DNA of 64,000 nucleotides from Pseudomonas sp. Os17 (GCF_001547895.1 NZ_AP014627.1:61001-125000); one strand, 5' to 3'. Counted from the stretch's first letter, positions 28,356-37,504 are shown. Notes: generated by a model not told the origin, from the sequence alone. Translations and numbers: made by a program.

Positions 28356-29135
28356 ATGAAACGCCTTGCTCTTGCCTTCTCGCTCCTGCTCCTGGCCGGC
28401 TGCGCCAGCGGTCCGCGTATCGACACCAGCCACCCCTCGGTGAATTACGATCAGCGGGCCCAGTTCATCATCGTTCACTACACCTCCGCGTCTCTGGAGC
28501 GTTCCCTGGCCCTGCTGACGCGCGGCCAGGTCAGCAGCCACTACCTGATCGGCGATGACAAGTCGGCCACCATCTACAAGCTGGTGGACGAGCAATACCG
28601 CGCCTGGCACGCCGGCGAAAGCCAGTGGCAGGGGCGTACCTGGCTCAACTCCAGCTCGATCGGCATTGAGATCGTCAACCCGGGCTTTCGCGATGGTCCC
28701 AACGGACGGCTCTGGTATCCCTACAGCGAAGCGCAGATCCAGAATCTGATCGTGCTGCTCAAAGACATCAGCAAGCGCAACAACATCTCCCCGCGTCACA
28801 TCATCGGTCATAGCGACATCGCGCCGTCGCGCAAGCTCGATCCGGGACCGCTGTTCCCCTGGAAACGCCTGGCCGACGCCGGCCTCGGCCTGTGGCCCAA
28901 TGCCCAGGCGGTGGCCCGTCAGCAGGCGTACTTCGCGGTGAGCCTGCCGAGCATCGGCTGGTTCCAGCAGCAACTGGCCCAGCTGGGCTACGCCACCCCG
29001 CAGACCGGCGAGCTGGATCAGGCCACCCGGCACGTGCTGGCGGCTTTCCAGATGCACTATCGCCCGAGCCGTTTCGATGGCATTCCGGATGCCGAAAGTG
29101 CTGCGATGCTCCAGGTCCTCAATCAGACAAAATAA
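28356..29135 (+). CDS. ampDh2: AmpD-type N-acetylmuramoyl-L-alanine amidase, lipoprotein (AmpDh2)
   Basis: This 259-aa amidase cuts the amide between muramic acid and peptide in anhydromuropeptides or murein. The lipobox LLAGC (cysteine about residue 17) puts it in the outer membrane, unlike cytoplasmic AmpD. Amidase_2 zinc ligands lie in FIIVHYTS and HIIGHSDIAPSRKLDPG. A C-terminal peptidoglycan-binding domain (about 185-255) follows. I chose ATG 28356 because the signal peptide starts there. Family roles include murein recycling and AmpC beta-lactamase control. Confidence 0.92.
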   Translation: MKRLALAFSLLLLAGCASGPRIDTSHPSVNYDQRAQFIIVHYTSASLERSLALLTRGQVSSHYLIGDDKSATIYKLVDEQYRAWHAGESQWQGRTWLNSSSIGIEIVNPGFRDGPNGRLWYPYSEAQIQNLIVLLKDISKRNNISPRHIIGHSDIAPSRKLDPGPLFPWKRLADAGLGLWPNAQAVARQQAYFAVSLPSIGWFQQQLAQLGYATPQTGELDQATRHVLAAFQMHYRPSRFDGIPDAESAAMLQVLNQTK

Positions 29136-29210
29136 TGACGCCGCCGGACGGTCCGGGCCGATTACCCAATCAGTTGCTATAACTCATTGGTATCCCTCGG
29201 ATCCTCCACG

Positions 29211-30830
29211 ATGCCCGTCCCTCGTGAGCCCCTGCGCACCTGGTTCCATCGCCCCTGGTTGTTGGCGACGCTGGCGGCTGCGCTGAGCGCGGCGCTGCTG
29301 GTGCTCGGCAGTGCCGGGGTGGCCATGCATCAGGTCCAGCAACGGGAAAGCGAACAGATGAATGCCCAGGGCAAGCGCTTCCTGGAGCGTCTGGAACAAC
29401 TGTTCGGGCAACTGCGTGAAGGACTGGACGAGCTCGAAGCCCAGCCGCTGCGCGAGTGCAGCGCCGAGCTGATCAGCGCCCTGCAGCAGGTCAGCTTCAA
29501 CTACCGCTTCATTTATGAAGCGGCCTACATGGACGCCACCCAGAGCTGCTCCAACTCGCCGCGCCAGAGCCTGATGCCCTCGCTCAGGGCTCCGGATATC
29601 CGCGGGCCGACCTACAGCTACTGGCTCAACACCTCTGCCCAGCCCAATGAAAACCTGGCCGCGCTAATGCTGGGCCGGGGCGATTTTCGCGTGGCCACTT
29701 CCCGCGGGCACCTGACCGATGTGGTGGACCTGCCGGCCGGTGGCAGCCTGATGGTGGTGGTGGAGCATGGTGCCCGGGCGATTCCGGTACTGGGCCAGGC
29801 CCGTGCCTGGCCGCCGGTGGAACCTTGGCGCGCCGGTCGCGACGGGCCGCTGCAGGTGACCCCGGACCTGCTGATCTATCGCATGCCGACCCAGAATCCC
29901 GAGTACCAGTTGGTGCTGATCACGCCCCGGGCCAGCATGCAGGCGGAAATGCTCGATGGCTGGTGGTGGCTGTTGCCGATCAGCCTGTTGCTGGCGCTGT
30001 GTATCGGCGGGCTGGTGTATCAGCTGGCGCGTCAGCGCCAATCCCTCGGGGCGGAGCTGCAAGGCGCTCTGCGCCGTGGCGAGTTGCAGGTGCTGTACCA
30101 GCCGATCTTCGACCTCAGCAGCCGGGTCTGCGTCGGGGCCGAAGCCTTGCTGCGCTGGCGCCGTCCGGATGGCACCCTGACCAGCCCCGACCTGTTCATT
30201 CCGCTGGCGGAAAACACCGGGCAGATCCGCCAGATCACCGACTTTGTCCTGCAGCGCCTGCTGGAACAACTGGGGCACGTGCTGCGGGCCAATCCGCAGT
30301 TGTACATCTCGGTCAACCTGGCGGCCTGTGATGTCATGGTGCCGCGCATCGGCCAGGTCATGGCGCGGCTCCTGGCCTTGCACAAGGTGGCCGCGCGGCA
30401 GATCGCCTTCGAGGTCACCGAGCGTGGCCTGATCGATGTGGTGGTGGCGCGGGACAACCTGCAGGCGCTACGGGACGTGGGGCATCAAGTGCTGATCGAT
30501 GATTTCGGCACCGGCTACTGCAGCCTGGCCTACCTGCAAAGCCTGCCGGTGGATTGCCTGAAGATCGACAAGGCGTTCATCGACGCCCTGGGGCATGACG
30601 CCGCCAGCAGTGGCGTGGCGCCCCACATCATCCGCATGGCCCATGCCCTGAAGCTCAAGGTGATCGCCGAGGGCATCGAGTTCGAAGACCAGGCATCGCT
30701 GCTCAACAGCGAAGGCGTGAGCTACGGTCAGGGCTGGCTGTTCGCCCACGCCCTGAGCGCGTTGCAGTTCACCGAGCTGATTACCCGGGGGCGGCGCCTG
30801 GTGCCCCGGCGCCTGGACGACGAAGCCTGA
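29211..30830 (+). CDS. CSS-motif EAL phosphodiesterase
   Basis: This 539-aa membrane protein breaks down cyclic di-GMP. A first helix (about 14-42) and a second (about 245-270) bracket a periplasmic CSS-motif domain with cysteines in RECSAE and SCSNS. In this family a disulfide there is formed by the DsbA/DsbB pathway and governs activity. The EAL domain starts with EALLRW (E311), and catalytic motifs are intact: NLAA, FEVTE, DDFGTGY, LKIDK, AEGIE and YGQGW. It stands next to a cyclase and to dsbA. Confidence 0.93.
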   Translation: MPVPREPLRTWFHRPWLLATLAAALSAALLVLGSAGVAMHQVQQRESEQMNAQGKRFLERLEQLFGQLREGLDELEAQPLRECSAELISALQQVSFNYRFIYEAAYMDATQSCSNSPRQSLMPSLRAPDIRGPTYSYWLNTSAQPNENLAALMLGRGDFRVATSRGHLTDVVDLPAGGSLMVVVEHGARAIPVLGQARAWPPVEPWRAGRDGPLQVTPDLLIYRMPTQNPEYQLVLITPRASMQAEMLDGWWWLLPISLLLALCIGGLVYQLARQRQSLGAELQGALRRGELQVLYQPIFDLSSRVCVGAEALLRWRRPDGTLTSPDLFIPLAENTGQIRQITDFVLQRLLEQLGHVLRANPQLYISVNLAACDVMVPRIGQVMARLLALHKVAARQIAFEVTERGLIDVVVARDNLQALRDVGHQVLIDDFGTGYCSLAYLQSLPVDCLKIDKAFIDALGHDAASSGVAPHIIRMAHALKLKVIAEGIEFEDQASLLNSEGVSYGQGWLFAHALSALQFTELITRGRRLVPRRLDDEA

Positions 30831-30834
30831 TGCC

Positions 30835-32619
30835 CTACAGGGGCAAGGCCAGGTAGAACTGGGTGCCTTGTCCGGGCCTTGAGTAGACCCCCATGCGGCC
30901 GCCGTGGAGCTGGACGATTTCCTTGCACAGCGCCAGCCCGAGCCCGGCGCCGCCTTTCTTGCGCCCGACCTGGACGAAAGGCTCGAAGATCCGTCCCTGC
31001 TGGCCGTAGGCAATGCCCTCGCCGTTGTCCTCGACGCTGATGATGACCCGCTCGCCATGGCGCCGGGCCTGCAGGCGGATCTGGCCGCCGCTGGCGGTAT
31101 GGCGCAAGGCATTGTCGATCAGGTTGTCCAGGACCCGTTCCAGCTGCGGCCGGTCGGCGTGCAGGCGCGGCAGCGGCGCCTGGAGGTCCAGCAGCAGGTC
31201 GATGTCCTGGCGCTGTGCCTGTTCGCGAAAGCGCTCCAGAGCCTGCTCCAGCAGCTCTTCAAGGGAACAGGGAGCGAGGGTGAGCTTCTGCAGGCCGTTC
31301 TGATAGCGCGAGAAGTTCAGCAGATCATTGATCAACTGCATCAGGCGCTGCATTTCTTCGTTGACCGTATTGAGCAGGTCGGTTTCCCGGGACTCTTCGG
31401 CAAAGTGCAGGCGTTCCTGGAGCAGGCCGAACGCCATGTGCATGCCGGTGACCGGGGTGCGCAGCTCGTGAGAGGCGCGCAGCACGAATTCACTGCGCAC
31501 CCGCTCGAAGGCACGCTGTTCGGTGACGTCGTGGAGCACCATCACCGCCCCGAGAATATGACCCTGGGTGTGGCTCACCGGGGTCAGGCTGTAGGTCAGC
31601 AGACGGGACTCGCCGTCGACCTCCACATCCAGGTCTTCCGGGGCCCGCTCCAGGGTGCCGCCGCGCAGCACCAACTGCAGCTGTTCATCCAGCTCCGGGC
31701 GTTGCAGGGCGCTGCCCAGGCCTTGGCCGAGGCGCTCCTGATCCCAGCCCAACTGGCGCTGGGCCACCGGATTGAGGTGCTCCAGGCGGCCTTGGCGGTC
31801 GATCATCAGCAGACCGTCGTCGATGCTGTCGAGCACCGCCTGCAGGCGCTGCTGGCCGGCCAGCAGTTCGTCGACATTGGTTGCCTGATGCTGGCGCAGG
31901 GCCTCGGCCATGATGCCGAAGCGCCGGGTCAGCAGGTTCATTTCCGCGGCCGCGGAGATGGGCAGGGTGACGTCGAAATTGCCTTGGCCAATCTTGTCCG
32001 CGGCCTTGGCCAGGGCCTCGATGGGGCCGCCAAAACGCCGGGCGATGGCATGGGCGGTGATAAAGCCGATGATCAGCACCGCCAGGGCCACCAGGCCCAG
32101 CAGGCCGGCCACCAGCAGGGCGCGGTCACGGGCCTGGCGTTCCACCTGGCTGATGTTGTCCAGGGCACTCTTGTGTTCGTTGATCAGGCCGTTGCGCAAG
32201 GCATTGAAGCGCTCGGTCAGCGCTTGGTTGTCGCTGATTCCGGGGGCGCCGCTGATGCGTTCGAAGGCCTGGAAGAAACTCAGGTAGTCATCGCGGGCCT
32301 GCTGAAAGTGCTGGCTGCCCTGGTTCTGCTGTTCCTGGGCGATGCCCTGGTCGAGCAATGCCAGGTAGTGCTCCCGGGAGGTTTCCAGGGCGGCACGGTC
32401 GGGCTCCTTGCTGAGCATGATGATCAACTGGTCGCCCAGGGTCTGGCGCAGCTTGAGCCCCAGGTCCAGGGTGATGAAGTTGTTGCGGATCAGCGACTCC
32501 TGGGTATTGGCCATCTGCATCACGCTGACCAGCCCGAGCACCAGCCCCAGCAGGGCGACGGTGATCAGGGCCGAGATGCTCAGAAACAGCCGGGTTCGCA
32601 GTTTCATCGCTAACTTCAT
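30835..32619 (-). CDS. kinB: sensor histidine kinase KinB
   Basis: KinB (594 aa) is the partner and, in P. aeruginosa, chiefly the phosphatase of AlgB. Two helices (about 11-33 and 168-190) flank a periplasmic sensor. HAMP (about 185-237), PAS (about 256-370) and HisKA follow, with H384 in RASHELRTP. The ATPase domain has NLIDNALRH, DNGEGI and GAGLGLALC. The chosen ATG gives the family length; an internal ATG at 32607 is possible. It starts ten bases after the algB stop. Confidence 0.94.
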   Translation of the reverse strand: MKLAMKLRTRLFLSISALITVALLGLVLGLVSVMQMANTQESLIRNNFITLDLGLKLRQTLGDQLIIMLSKEPDRAALETSREHYLALLDQGIAQEQQNQGSQHFQQARDDYLSFFQAFERISGAPGISDNQALTERFNALRNGLINEHKSALDNISQVERQARDRALLVAGLLGLVALAVLIIGFITAHAIARRFGGPIEALAKAADKIGQGNFDVTLPISAAAEMNLLTRRFGIMAEALRQHQATNVDELLAGQQRLQAVLDSIDDGLLMIDRQGRLEHLNPVAQRQLGWDQERLGQGLGSALQRPELDEQLQLVLRGGTLERAPEDLDVEVDGESRLLTYSLTPVSHTQGHILGAVMVLHDVTEQRAFERVRSEFVLRASHELRTPVTGMHMAFGLLQERLHFAEESRETDLLNTVNEEMQRLMQLINDLLNFSRYQNGLQKLTLAPCSLEELLEQALERFREQAQRQDIDLLLDLQAPLPRLHADRPQLERVLDNLIDNALRHTASGGQIRLQARRHGERVIISVEDNGEGIAYGQQGRIFEPFVQVGRKKGGAGLGLALCKEIVQLHGGRMGVYSRPGQGTQFYLALPL

Positions 32620-32629
32620 GGGGGAGCGC

Positions 32630-33976
32630 TCACAGGTTGTACTGTTTGCGTTTGCGGTACAGGGTCGAGGCGTCGATGCCCAGGGTCTTGGCCGCTTGGT
32701 CCAGGGTGTCGCTGGTGGCCAGGACCGCGCCGATATGGGCCTTTTCCAGCTCGTCCAGGCTCAGCGCTGCACCGATCCGCGGGGCATTGTTGGTGGGTTG
32801 TTCGGCCATGCCCAGGTGGATGATCTCCACCCGTTCCTGGGGACAGATGATGCTCGCCCGTTCCACCACGTTGCGCAGCTCGCGGATGTTGCCCGGCCAG
32901 CGATAGTTGAGCAGGGCTTCCCGGGCCTCGTCGCAAAAGCCCCGGGCCGGTCGCGAATACTCCTTGACGAAGCGTGCGAGGAAGCGATCGGCCAGGGTCA
33001 GGATGTCTTCGCTGCGTTCGCGCAGGGGCGGCAGGTGCAGGGTGATCACGTTCAGGCGGTACAGCAGGTCTTCGCGAAAGCGCCCGTCGCGCACCATGTC
33101 CTCCAGGTTGAGGTTGGTGGCGGCAAGAATCCGCACATCGGCCCGGCGGGTCACCGGGTCACCGACGCGTTCGTATTCCTTGTCCTGGATGAAGCGCAGC
33201 AGCTTGGGCTGCAGGGTCAGGGGAAAGTCGCCGATCTCATCGAGGAACAGGGTGCCGCCGTCGGCCTGATTGACCCGGCCCAGGGTGCTTTCGCTGGCCC
33301 CGGTGAACGCCCCGCGGCTGTGGCCGAACAGCTCGCTTTCCATCAGTTCGGCGGTCAGGGACGGGCAGTTGATGGTCACGCAGGACTTCTTCGCCCGCTT
33401 GCTCCAGCCGTGGATGGCCCGTGCCAGCTCGCCCTTGCCGGTGCCCGATTCACCGAGAATCAGAATGTTGGCGTCGGTGCCGGCCACCTGGCGCGCGGTT
33501 TCCAGCACCACTTTCATGGCCGGGCTGTGGGAGTCCAGGCCGTCCTTGGGCTTGCGTACTTCACCTTCCAGGGCTTCCAGACGCGCCGAGAGCTGGCGCA
33601 CTTCCAGTTGCTTGGCGGTGGCCAGGCGCAGTTGATCGGGGCTGCAGGGCTTGACCAGGTAATCGGCGGCACCGGCCTGGATCGCATCCACCGCGGTATC
33701 CACGGCGGAGTGGGCGGTGACGATCACCACCCGCATCCAGGGCGCCTGGGTGCGCATCTGCGCCAGCACGTCCAGGCCGTTGTCTTCGCCCAGGCGCAGG
33801 TCGAGGAAGCACAGGTCGAACACCTGGCGTTGCAGCAGTGCATCGGCCTGGGCTGCGCTGTTGGCGGTGGCCACGGTGTAGCCCTCGTCTTCCAGGCAGT
33901 AACGGAAGGTGCGAAGGATTGCGGATTCGTCATCCACCAGAAGGATGCGGCCTTGATTCTCCGGCGCTGACTCCAT
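32630..33976 (-). CDS. algB: sigma-54 response regulator AlgB
   Basis: AlgB (448 aa) controls alginate production, quorum-sensing and virulence genes. The receiver domain accepts phosphate at D59 (CFLDLRLG). The AAA+ domain has Walker A GESGTGKG (175-182) and the sigma-54 contact loop GAFTGA (222-227). The Fis-type helix-turn-helix closes the protein ([19 protein letters not shown]). AAAGGAG precedes ATG 33976. A sigma-54 promoter lies in the adjacent gap, pointing the other way. Confidence 0.95.
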   Translation of the reverse strand: MESAPENQGRILLVDDESAILRTFRYCLEDEGYTVATANSAAQADALLQRQVFDLCFLDLRLGEDNGLDVLAQMRTQAPWMRVVIVTAHSAVDTAVDAIQAGAADYLVKPCSPDQLRLATAKQLEVRQLSARLEALEGEVRKPKDGLDSHSPAMKVVLETARQVAGTDANILILGESGTGKGELARAIHGWSKRAKKSCVTINCPSLTAELMESELFGHSRGAFTGASESTLGRVNQADGGTLFLDEIGDFPLTLQPKLLRFIQDKEYERVGDPVTRRADVRILAATNLNLEDMVRDGRFREDLLYRLNVITLHLPPLRERSEDILTLADRFLARFVKEYSRPARGFCDEAREALLNYRWPGNIRELRNVVERASIICPQERVEIIHLGMAEQPTNNAPRIGAALSLDELEKAHIGAVLATSDTLDQAAKTLGIDASTLYRKRKQYNL

Positions 33977-34210
33977 TTCGCAGGCTCCTTTATGAATGAT
34001 CTTATTTAGTCCCGGATAAATCGGGCAAGTTGCAAGGTTGATTCTGATCCATTCCACGGCATGCAGGTTAGATATCTCCGGCCGAAATGGCTAACCGACT
34101 GAAACTCAATGGCTTTTACAGCTGCTGGGCATGGGCCGGGTCTGTATCAGGCCGTCCGCCGCTCGGCAAAGTTCCCCCTCATATCAAAAAGCCCTCCAGG
34201 CGGTCCGCGC

Positions 34211-34233
34211 CGATCGTGCATTTCGCACGGTCG
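34211..34233. promoter_or_regulatory. putative enhancer dyad for an NtrC-type activator
   Basis: Arms CGATCGTGC and GCACGGTCG pair at eight of nine positions around ATTTC. The centre lies about 130 bases upstream of the predicted sigma-54 start, the usual place for an enhancer-binding protein site. AlgB, encoded next door, is the natural candidate binder. A second short dyad (GCATC..GATGC) lies at 34243-34256. Confidence 0.45.
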
Positions 34234-34325
34234 GCCAGCGTGCATCGTGCAGGATGCGTGTGGGGTGGTACTTTTGAATGGCATTAAGTTGTTGATTTTA
34301 TTGATATTTATTCCTTGGCGAAAGC

Positions 34326-34341
34326 TGGCATGCAGACTGCA
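34326..34341 (+). promoter_or_regulatory. sigma-54 promoter
   Basis: TGGCATGCAGACTGCA matches the -24/-12 pattern TGGCACG-N4-TTGCA, with the obligatory GG (34327-34328) and GC (34339-34340) ten bases apart. It precedes the 94-aa gene at 34417 by about 75 bases. The rest of the 33977-34416 gap holds the algB leader and the dyads noted above. Confidence 0.72.
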
Positions 34342-34416
34342 ATAACCCTCCTATCAGCGAAGCACGAGCCATGGCTTCCATAACAACATCGCCACCAGTG
34401 TGGGAGGAGTTTCAGG

Positions 34417-34701
34417 ATGAATCGCCAACGTCTTGCCCAATTGCGTATTGCGCCACTGCACCTTCAGCAAGGTCTGTTCGCCAGTCTGGCGTTGCTGGTC
34501 ACTCTGATCGCCGGGCAACAGTACCAGCGCTGGCAGGACAGTCAGGCGCCCGCCCCGCGGGTGCCGGCCCATCACTTCACCCAGACCCATTTCAGCTCGG
34601 TGAGCAGCCAGCTCAACGATGCGACACCCGTGCAACTGATGGCCGTCGATCAGGCGCAGCCGGCGCTTGAGGCGCCACGTCAGGAACGCTGGGTGTTCTA
34701 G
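34417..34701 (+). CDS. hypothetical membrane-anchored small protein (PA5482-like)
   Basis: This 94-aa protein has one membrane helix (about residues 20-37, GLFASLALLVTLIAG) and a short Pro/Gln-rich exposed tail ending ERWVF. GGAGGAG stands before the ATG. No domain is recognised. It is the first gene behind the sigma-54 promoter and is followed by DUF1328 and Ivy-like genes on the same strand, suggesting a stress or envelope operon. Confidence 0.7.
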   Translation: MNRQRLAQLRIAPLHLQQGLFASLALLVTLIAGQQYQRWQDSQAPAPRVPAHHFTQTHFSSVSSQLNDATPVQLMAVDQAQPALEAPRQERWVF

Positions 34702-34782
34702 GCACCAAGGGTCGGCCCGCCTTAGGCGGCGTCCGGCGGCTCCACCGGCACCATCACTAATAGAAGAGTAAGGAGAATCATC

Positions 34783-34947
34783 ATGCTGAGCTGGGCAATC
34801 ACATTCCTGATCATTGCCATTGTCGCTGCGGTACTGGGCTTCGGTGGTATCGCGGGCACCGCCACGGGTATCGCCAAGATTCTCTTTGTGGTGTTCCTGG
34901 TGATGTTCATCGCTTCGTTCTTCTTTGGCCGTCGTGGCCGAGGCTGA
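34783..34947 (+). CDS. DUF1328 small membrane protein
   Basis: This 54-aa protein has two hydrophobic helices (about 3-25 and 30-48) and a basic end (GRRGRG). It matches DUF1328 (YtjA-like), with the motif [25 protein letters not shown] precedes the ATG. Family members are often induced by envelope or osmotic stress. It lies two bases before the Ivy-like gene, so the two are likely coexpressed. Confidence 0.85.
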   Translation: MLSWAITFLIIAIVAAVLGFGGIAGTATGIAKILFVVFLVMFIASFFFGRRGRG

Positions 34948-34949
34948 CC

Positions 34950-35417
34950 ATGAGCCCCTCGTTGAAGACCTTGGCCGCCGCGCTGTTGCTGGGCGCCAGC
35001 GCCCTGGCGGTGGCCGCCAATGATGGCCAGGCCCGTGCCAACCAGCTGCTGGGTTCCGATCCGCAGTTTCGTGAAACCTGGCAGAAGGTCGTGCAAAAAG
35101 AGGAGCGTCTGCCCGAATGGGTGATGAACCTGTCGGGCGATGCGCCGCAACAGATGAATGCAGTGACCGAAGGGGGCGACCAGTACCTGGTCGGACCGCT
35201 GTGTGAAACCGCGCAGAGCTGTCAGAACCAGCGGCTGGTCGTCGCCTTCAGCTTCAACAAGAAGCATGCCTACGCCCTGTGGGTCGAAGTGCCGGCCGGC
35301 TTGCCCGCGGACAAGTCGCCGACGCGGCATGCCAGTTACCGTTTCCTCGGTAAGCCGGACGACGGCATGCAGGCTTTGCTGCAAGAGCAATTGCGCAAAG
35401 ATCCGAACTGGTACTGA
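34950..35417 (+). CDS. Ivy-family (lysozyme inhibitor) periplasmic protein
   Basis: This 155-aa protein has a signal peptide ending VAA (about residue 22). The mature fold matches the Ivy family of vertebrate lysozyme inhibitors. The usual inhibitory loop CKPHDC is replaced by CETAQSC (C85 and C91), one residue longer and without the central histidine, so a different target such as a lytic transglycosylase or no inhibition is possible. It corresponds to PA5481 (Ivyp2). It closes the small operon after DUF1328. Confidence 0.82.
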   Translation: MSPSLKTLAAALLLGASALAVAANDGQARANQLLGSDPQFRETWQKVVQKEERLPEWVMNLSGDAPQQMNAVTEGGDQYLVGPLCETAQSCQNQRLVVAFSFNKKHAYALWVEVPAGLPADKSPTRHASYRFLGKPDDGMQALLQEQLRKDPNWY

Positions 35418-35450
35418 GTCCGGTATTGCCGATATTGCATAACAGATAGG

Positions 35451-35475
35451 CGAAAGGGCCTCCCAGGCGCTTTCG
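35451..35475 (+). terminator. possible terminator after the Ivy-like gene
   Basis: A stem CGAAAG-GCCT/AGGC-CTTTCG with one G.G mismatch follows the stop by 33 bases. The T tract after it is short, so it is only a candidate. Confidence 0.45.
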
Positions 35476-36161
35476 ACTTTGCACCGCCCGAGGAAGGCGC
35501 GTGCATGACCAAGGGGCCGGGATGTTCTGATGCTTGCATGATCGGAGTGACCTAGGGGTACAGGGAGTGCCTCCGCAAGGGCCGGGTCAGGAAAGAGCGG
35601 CGGCGCAAGCTCCCAAGTCGTCATCGACTTGAAGAGCTTGCGGCGTGCTTGAATGAGCAAAGTCCTGTTCTAGAGCTGTTGCTATATCTGCGCCGAAGCG
35701 TATCCCGAAAAAAATCTTCCTTTGACCCCGATCAAACGTTTCCGGGTGTTTCTCTGCGACCGTATATCGAGAAACTTTGCGGAATAATCGCAGCGTTTCC
35801 AGGCGACCGAATCAGAACATTCCCATGTTTTTTACGACCTTTTCCTGACCTCTCCGACATGCCTGCACGCCGCCTGAAATGGCCGTTTCACGGCATTTAT
35901 GCCTGCCGAAATGTCGTATTCGAACCGGTTGGGACGTTCGTTTTATTTGGAAAAACTCATGCCGATTCGGCATAGGGTAGGCGTTTACGGCATTAGACGT
36001 TCCCCCCTTGCATCGGAATAGTTGCGCCTTTTTTCGCCCGCACAGAGCTGTAAATGCTCGCTCGGGATGACCTTATACGGGGGCCGATGCACAAACTTTT
36101 CCGCCATTGAGCGTTCCAGTTCGCGCATCAGCCCGAGTCCAACTGAAGTAAGGGTAATGAT
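35476..36161. other. gene-poor gap upstream of gltP with several regulatory-like signals
   Basis: No convincing gene lies here. The gap holds a long hairpin (35604-35642), an Anr/FNR-like box TTGAC-CCCG-ATCAA (35722-35735), a sigma-54-like GG-N10-GC element (35948-35963) and a perfect palindrome ATGCCGATTCGGCAT (35959-35973). A frame from a TTG at 35649 is unlike neighbouring genes in codon use and is not called. The length is unusual for a simple promoter and could conceal an sRNA. Confidence 0.5.
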
Positions 36162-37493
36162 ATGAAGAAGGCAAAATTAAGCCTCGCCTGGCAGATCCTC
36201 ATCGGTCTGGTCCTTGGGATTGCGATTGGCGCGCTACTCAATCATTTCAGTGCTGAAAAAGCCTGGTGGGTCAGCAACGTCCTGCAACCTGCGGGCGATA
36301 TCTTTATCCGCTTGATCAAGATGATCGTGATCCCGATCGTCATCTCCTCCCTGATCGTCGGCATTGCCGGGGTCGGCGACGCCAAGAAACTTGGCCGCAT
36401 CGGTCTGAAGACCATCATCTACTTCGAAATCGTCACCACCATCGCCATCGTCGTCGGCCTGCTGCTGGCCAACCTGTTCCATCCGGGCGCAGGCATCGAC
36501 ATGAGCACCCTGGGCACCGTGGACATCTCCAAGTACCAGGCCACCGCCGCCGAAGTGCAGCATGAACATGCGTTCATCGAGACCATCCTCAACCTGATTC
36601 CGTCGAACATCTTCGCGGCCATGGCCCGCGGCGAGATGCTGCCGATCATTTTCTTCTCGGTGCTGTTCGGCCTGGGCCTGTCGAGCCTGCAGTCCGATCT
36701 GCGCGAGCCGCTGGTGAAGATGTTCCAGGGCGTCTCCGAGAGCATGTTCAAAGTCACCCACATGATCATGAACTACGCCCCCATCGGCGTATTCGCGCTG
36801 ATTTCGGTGACCGTCGCCAACTTCGGCTTCGCTTCCCTGCTGCCGTTGGCCAAGCTGGTGATCCTGGTCTACGTGGCCATCGCCTTCTTCGCCTTCGTGA
36901 TCCTCGGCCTGATCGCCCGCCTGTTCGGCTTCTCGGTGCTCAAGCTGATGCGCATCTTCAAGGATGAGCTGGTGCTCGCCTACTCCACCGCCAGCTCGGA
37001 AACCGTGCTGCCGCGGGTCATCGAGAAGATGGAAGCCTACGGCGCACCGAAAGCCATCTGCAGCTTCGTGGTGCCGACCGGCTACTCCTTCAACCTCGAC
37101 GGTTCGACCCTGTACCAGAGCATCGCGGCCATCTTCATCGCCCAGCTGTACGGCATCGACCTGTCCATCAGCCAGCAATTGCTGCTGGTGCTGACCCTGA
37201 TGGTCACCTCCAAAGGCATTGCCGGGGTTCCGGGCGTGTCCTTCGTGGTGCTGCTGGCCACCCTGGGCAGCGTGGGCATTCCGCTGGAAGGCCTGGCCTT
37301 CATCGCCGGTGTCGACCGTGTGATGGACATGGCGCGTACCGCCCTGAACGTGATCGGCAACGCCCTGGCGGTACTGGTCATCGCTCGTTGGGAAGGCATG
37401 TACGACGACGCCAAGGGCCAGCGCTACTGGAACTCCCTGCCGCACTGGCGCAGCAAAGAGAAGCTGCCTGCCGGCGAAATCACCAAGGGCTAA
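36162..37493 (+). CDS. gltP: glutamate/aspartate:proton (or sodium) symporter
   Basis: This DAACS-family carrier (443 aa) imports dicarboxylic amino acids. Eight helices and two re-entrant hairpins are predicted. The signatures are the serine-rich STASSETVLPR, then VPTGYSFNLDGSTLYQSIAAIF and the later TSKGIAGVPGVSFVVL, which bind substrate and cations. TAAGGGT stands before the ATG. It is a single-gene unit bounded by the 744-base gap and a REP pair. Confidence 0.93.
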   Translation: MKKAKLSLAWQILIGLVLGIAIGALLNHFSAEKAWWVSNVLQPAGDIFIRLIKMIVIPIVISSLIVGIAGVGDAKKLGRIGLKTIIYFEIVTTIAIVVGLLLANLFHPGAGIDMSTLGTVDISKYQATAAEVQHEHAFIETILNLIPSNIFAAMARGEMLPIIFFSVLFGLGLSSLQSDLREPLVKMFQGVSESMFKVTHMIMNYAPIGVFALISVTVANFGFASLLPLAKLVILVYVAIAFFAFVILGLIARLFGFSVLKLMRIFKDELVLAYSTASSETVLPRVIEKMEAYGAPKAICSFVVPTGYSFNLDGSTLYQSIAAIFIAQLYGIDLSISQQLLLVLTLMVTSKGIAGVPGVSFVVLLATLGSVGIPLEGLAFIAGVDRVMDMARTALNVIGNALAVLVIARWEGMYDDAKGQRYWNSLPHWRSKEKLPAGEITKG

Positions 37494-37504
37494 GCGCCTA
37501 CTGC

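Noticed and set aside
35649..35975. 108-codon frame with TTG start before gltP
   Set aside because: No ribosome site, codon use unlike the neighbours, and it crosses the Anr-like box and the palindrome.
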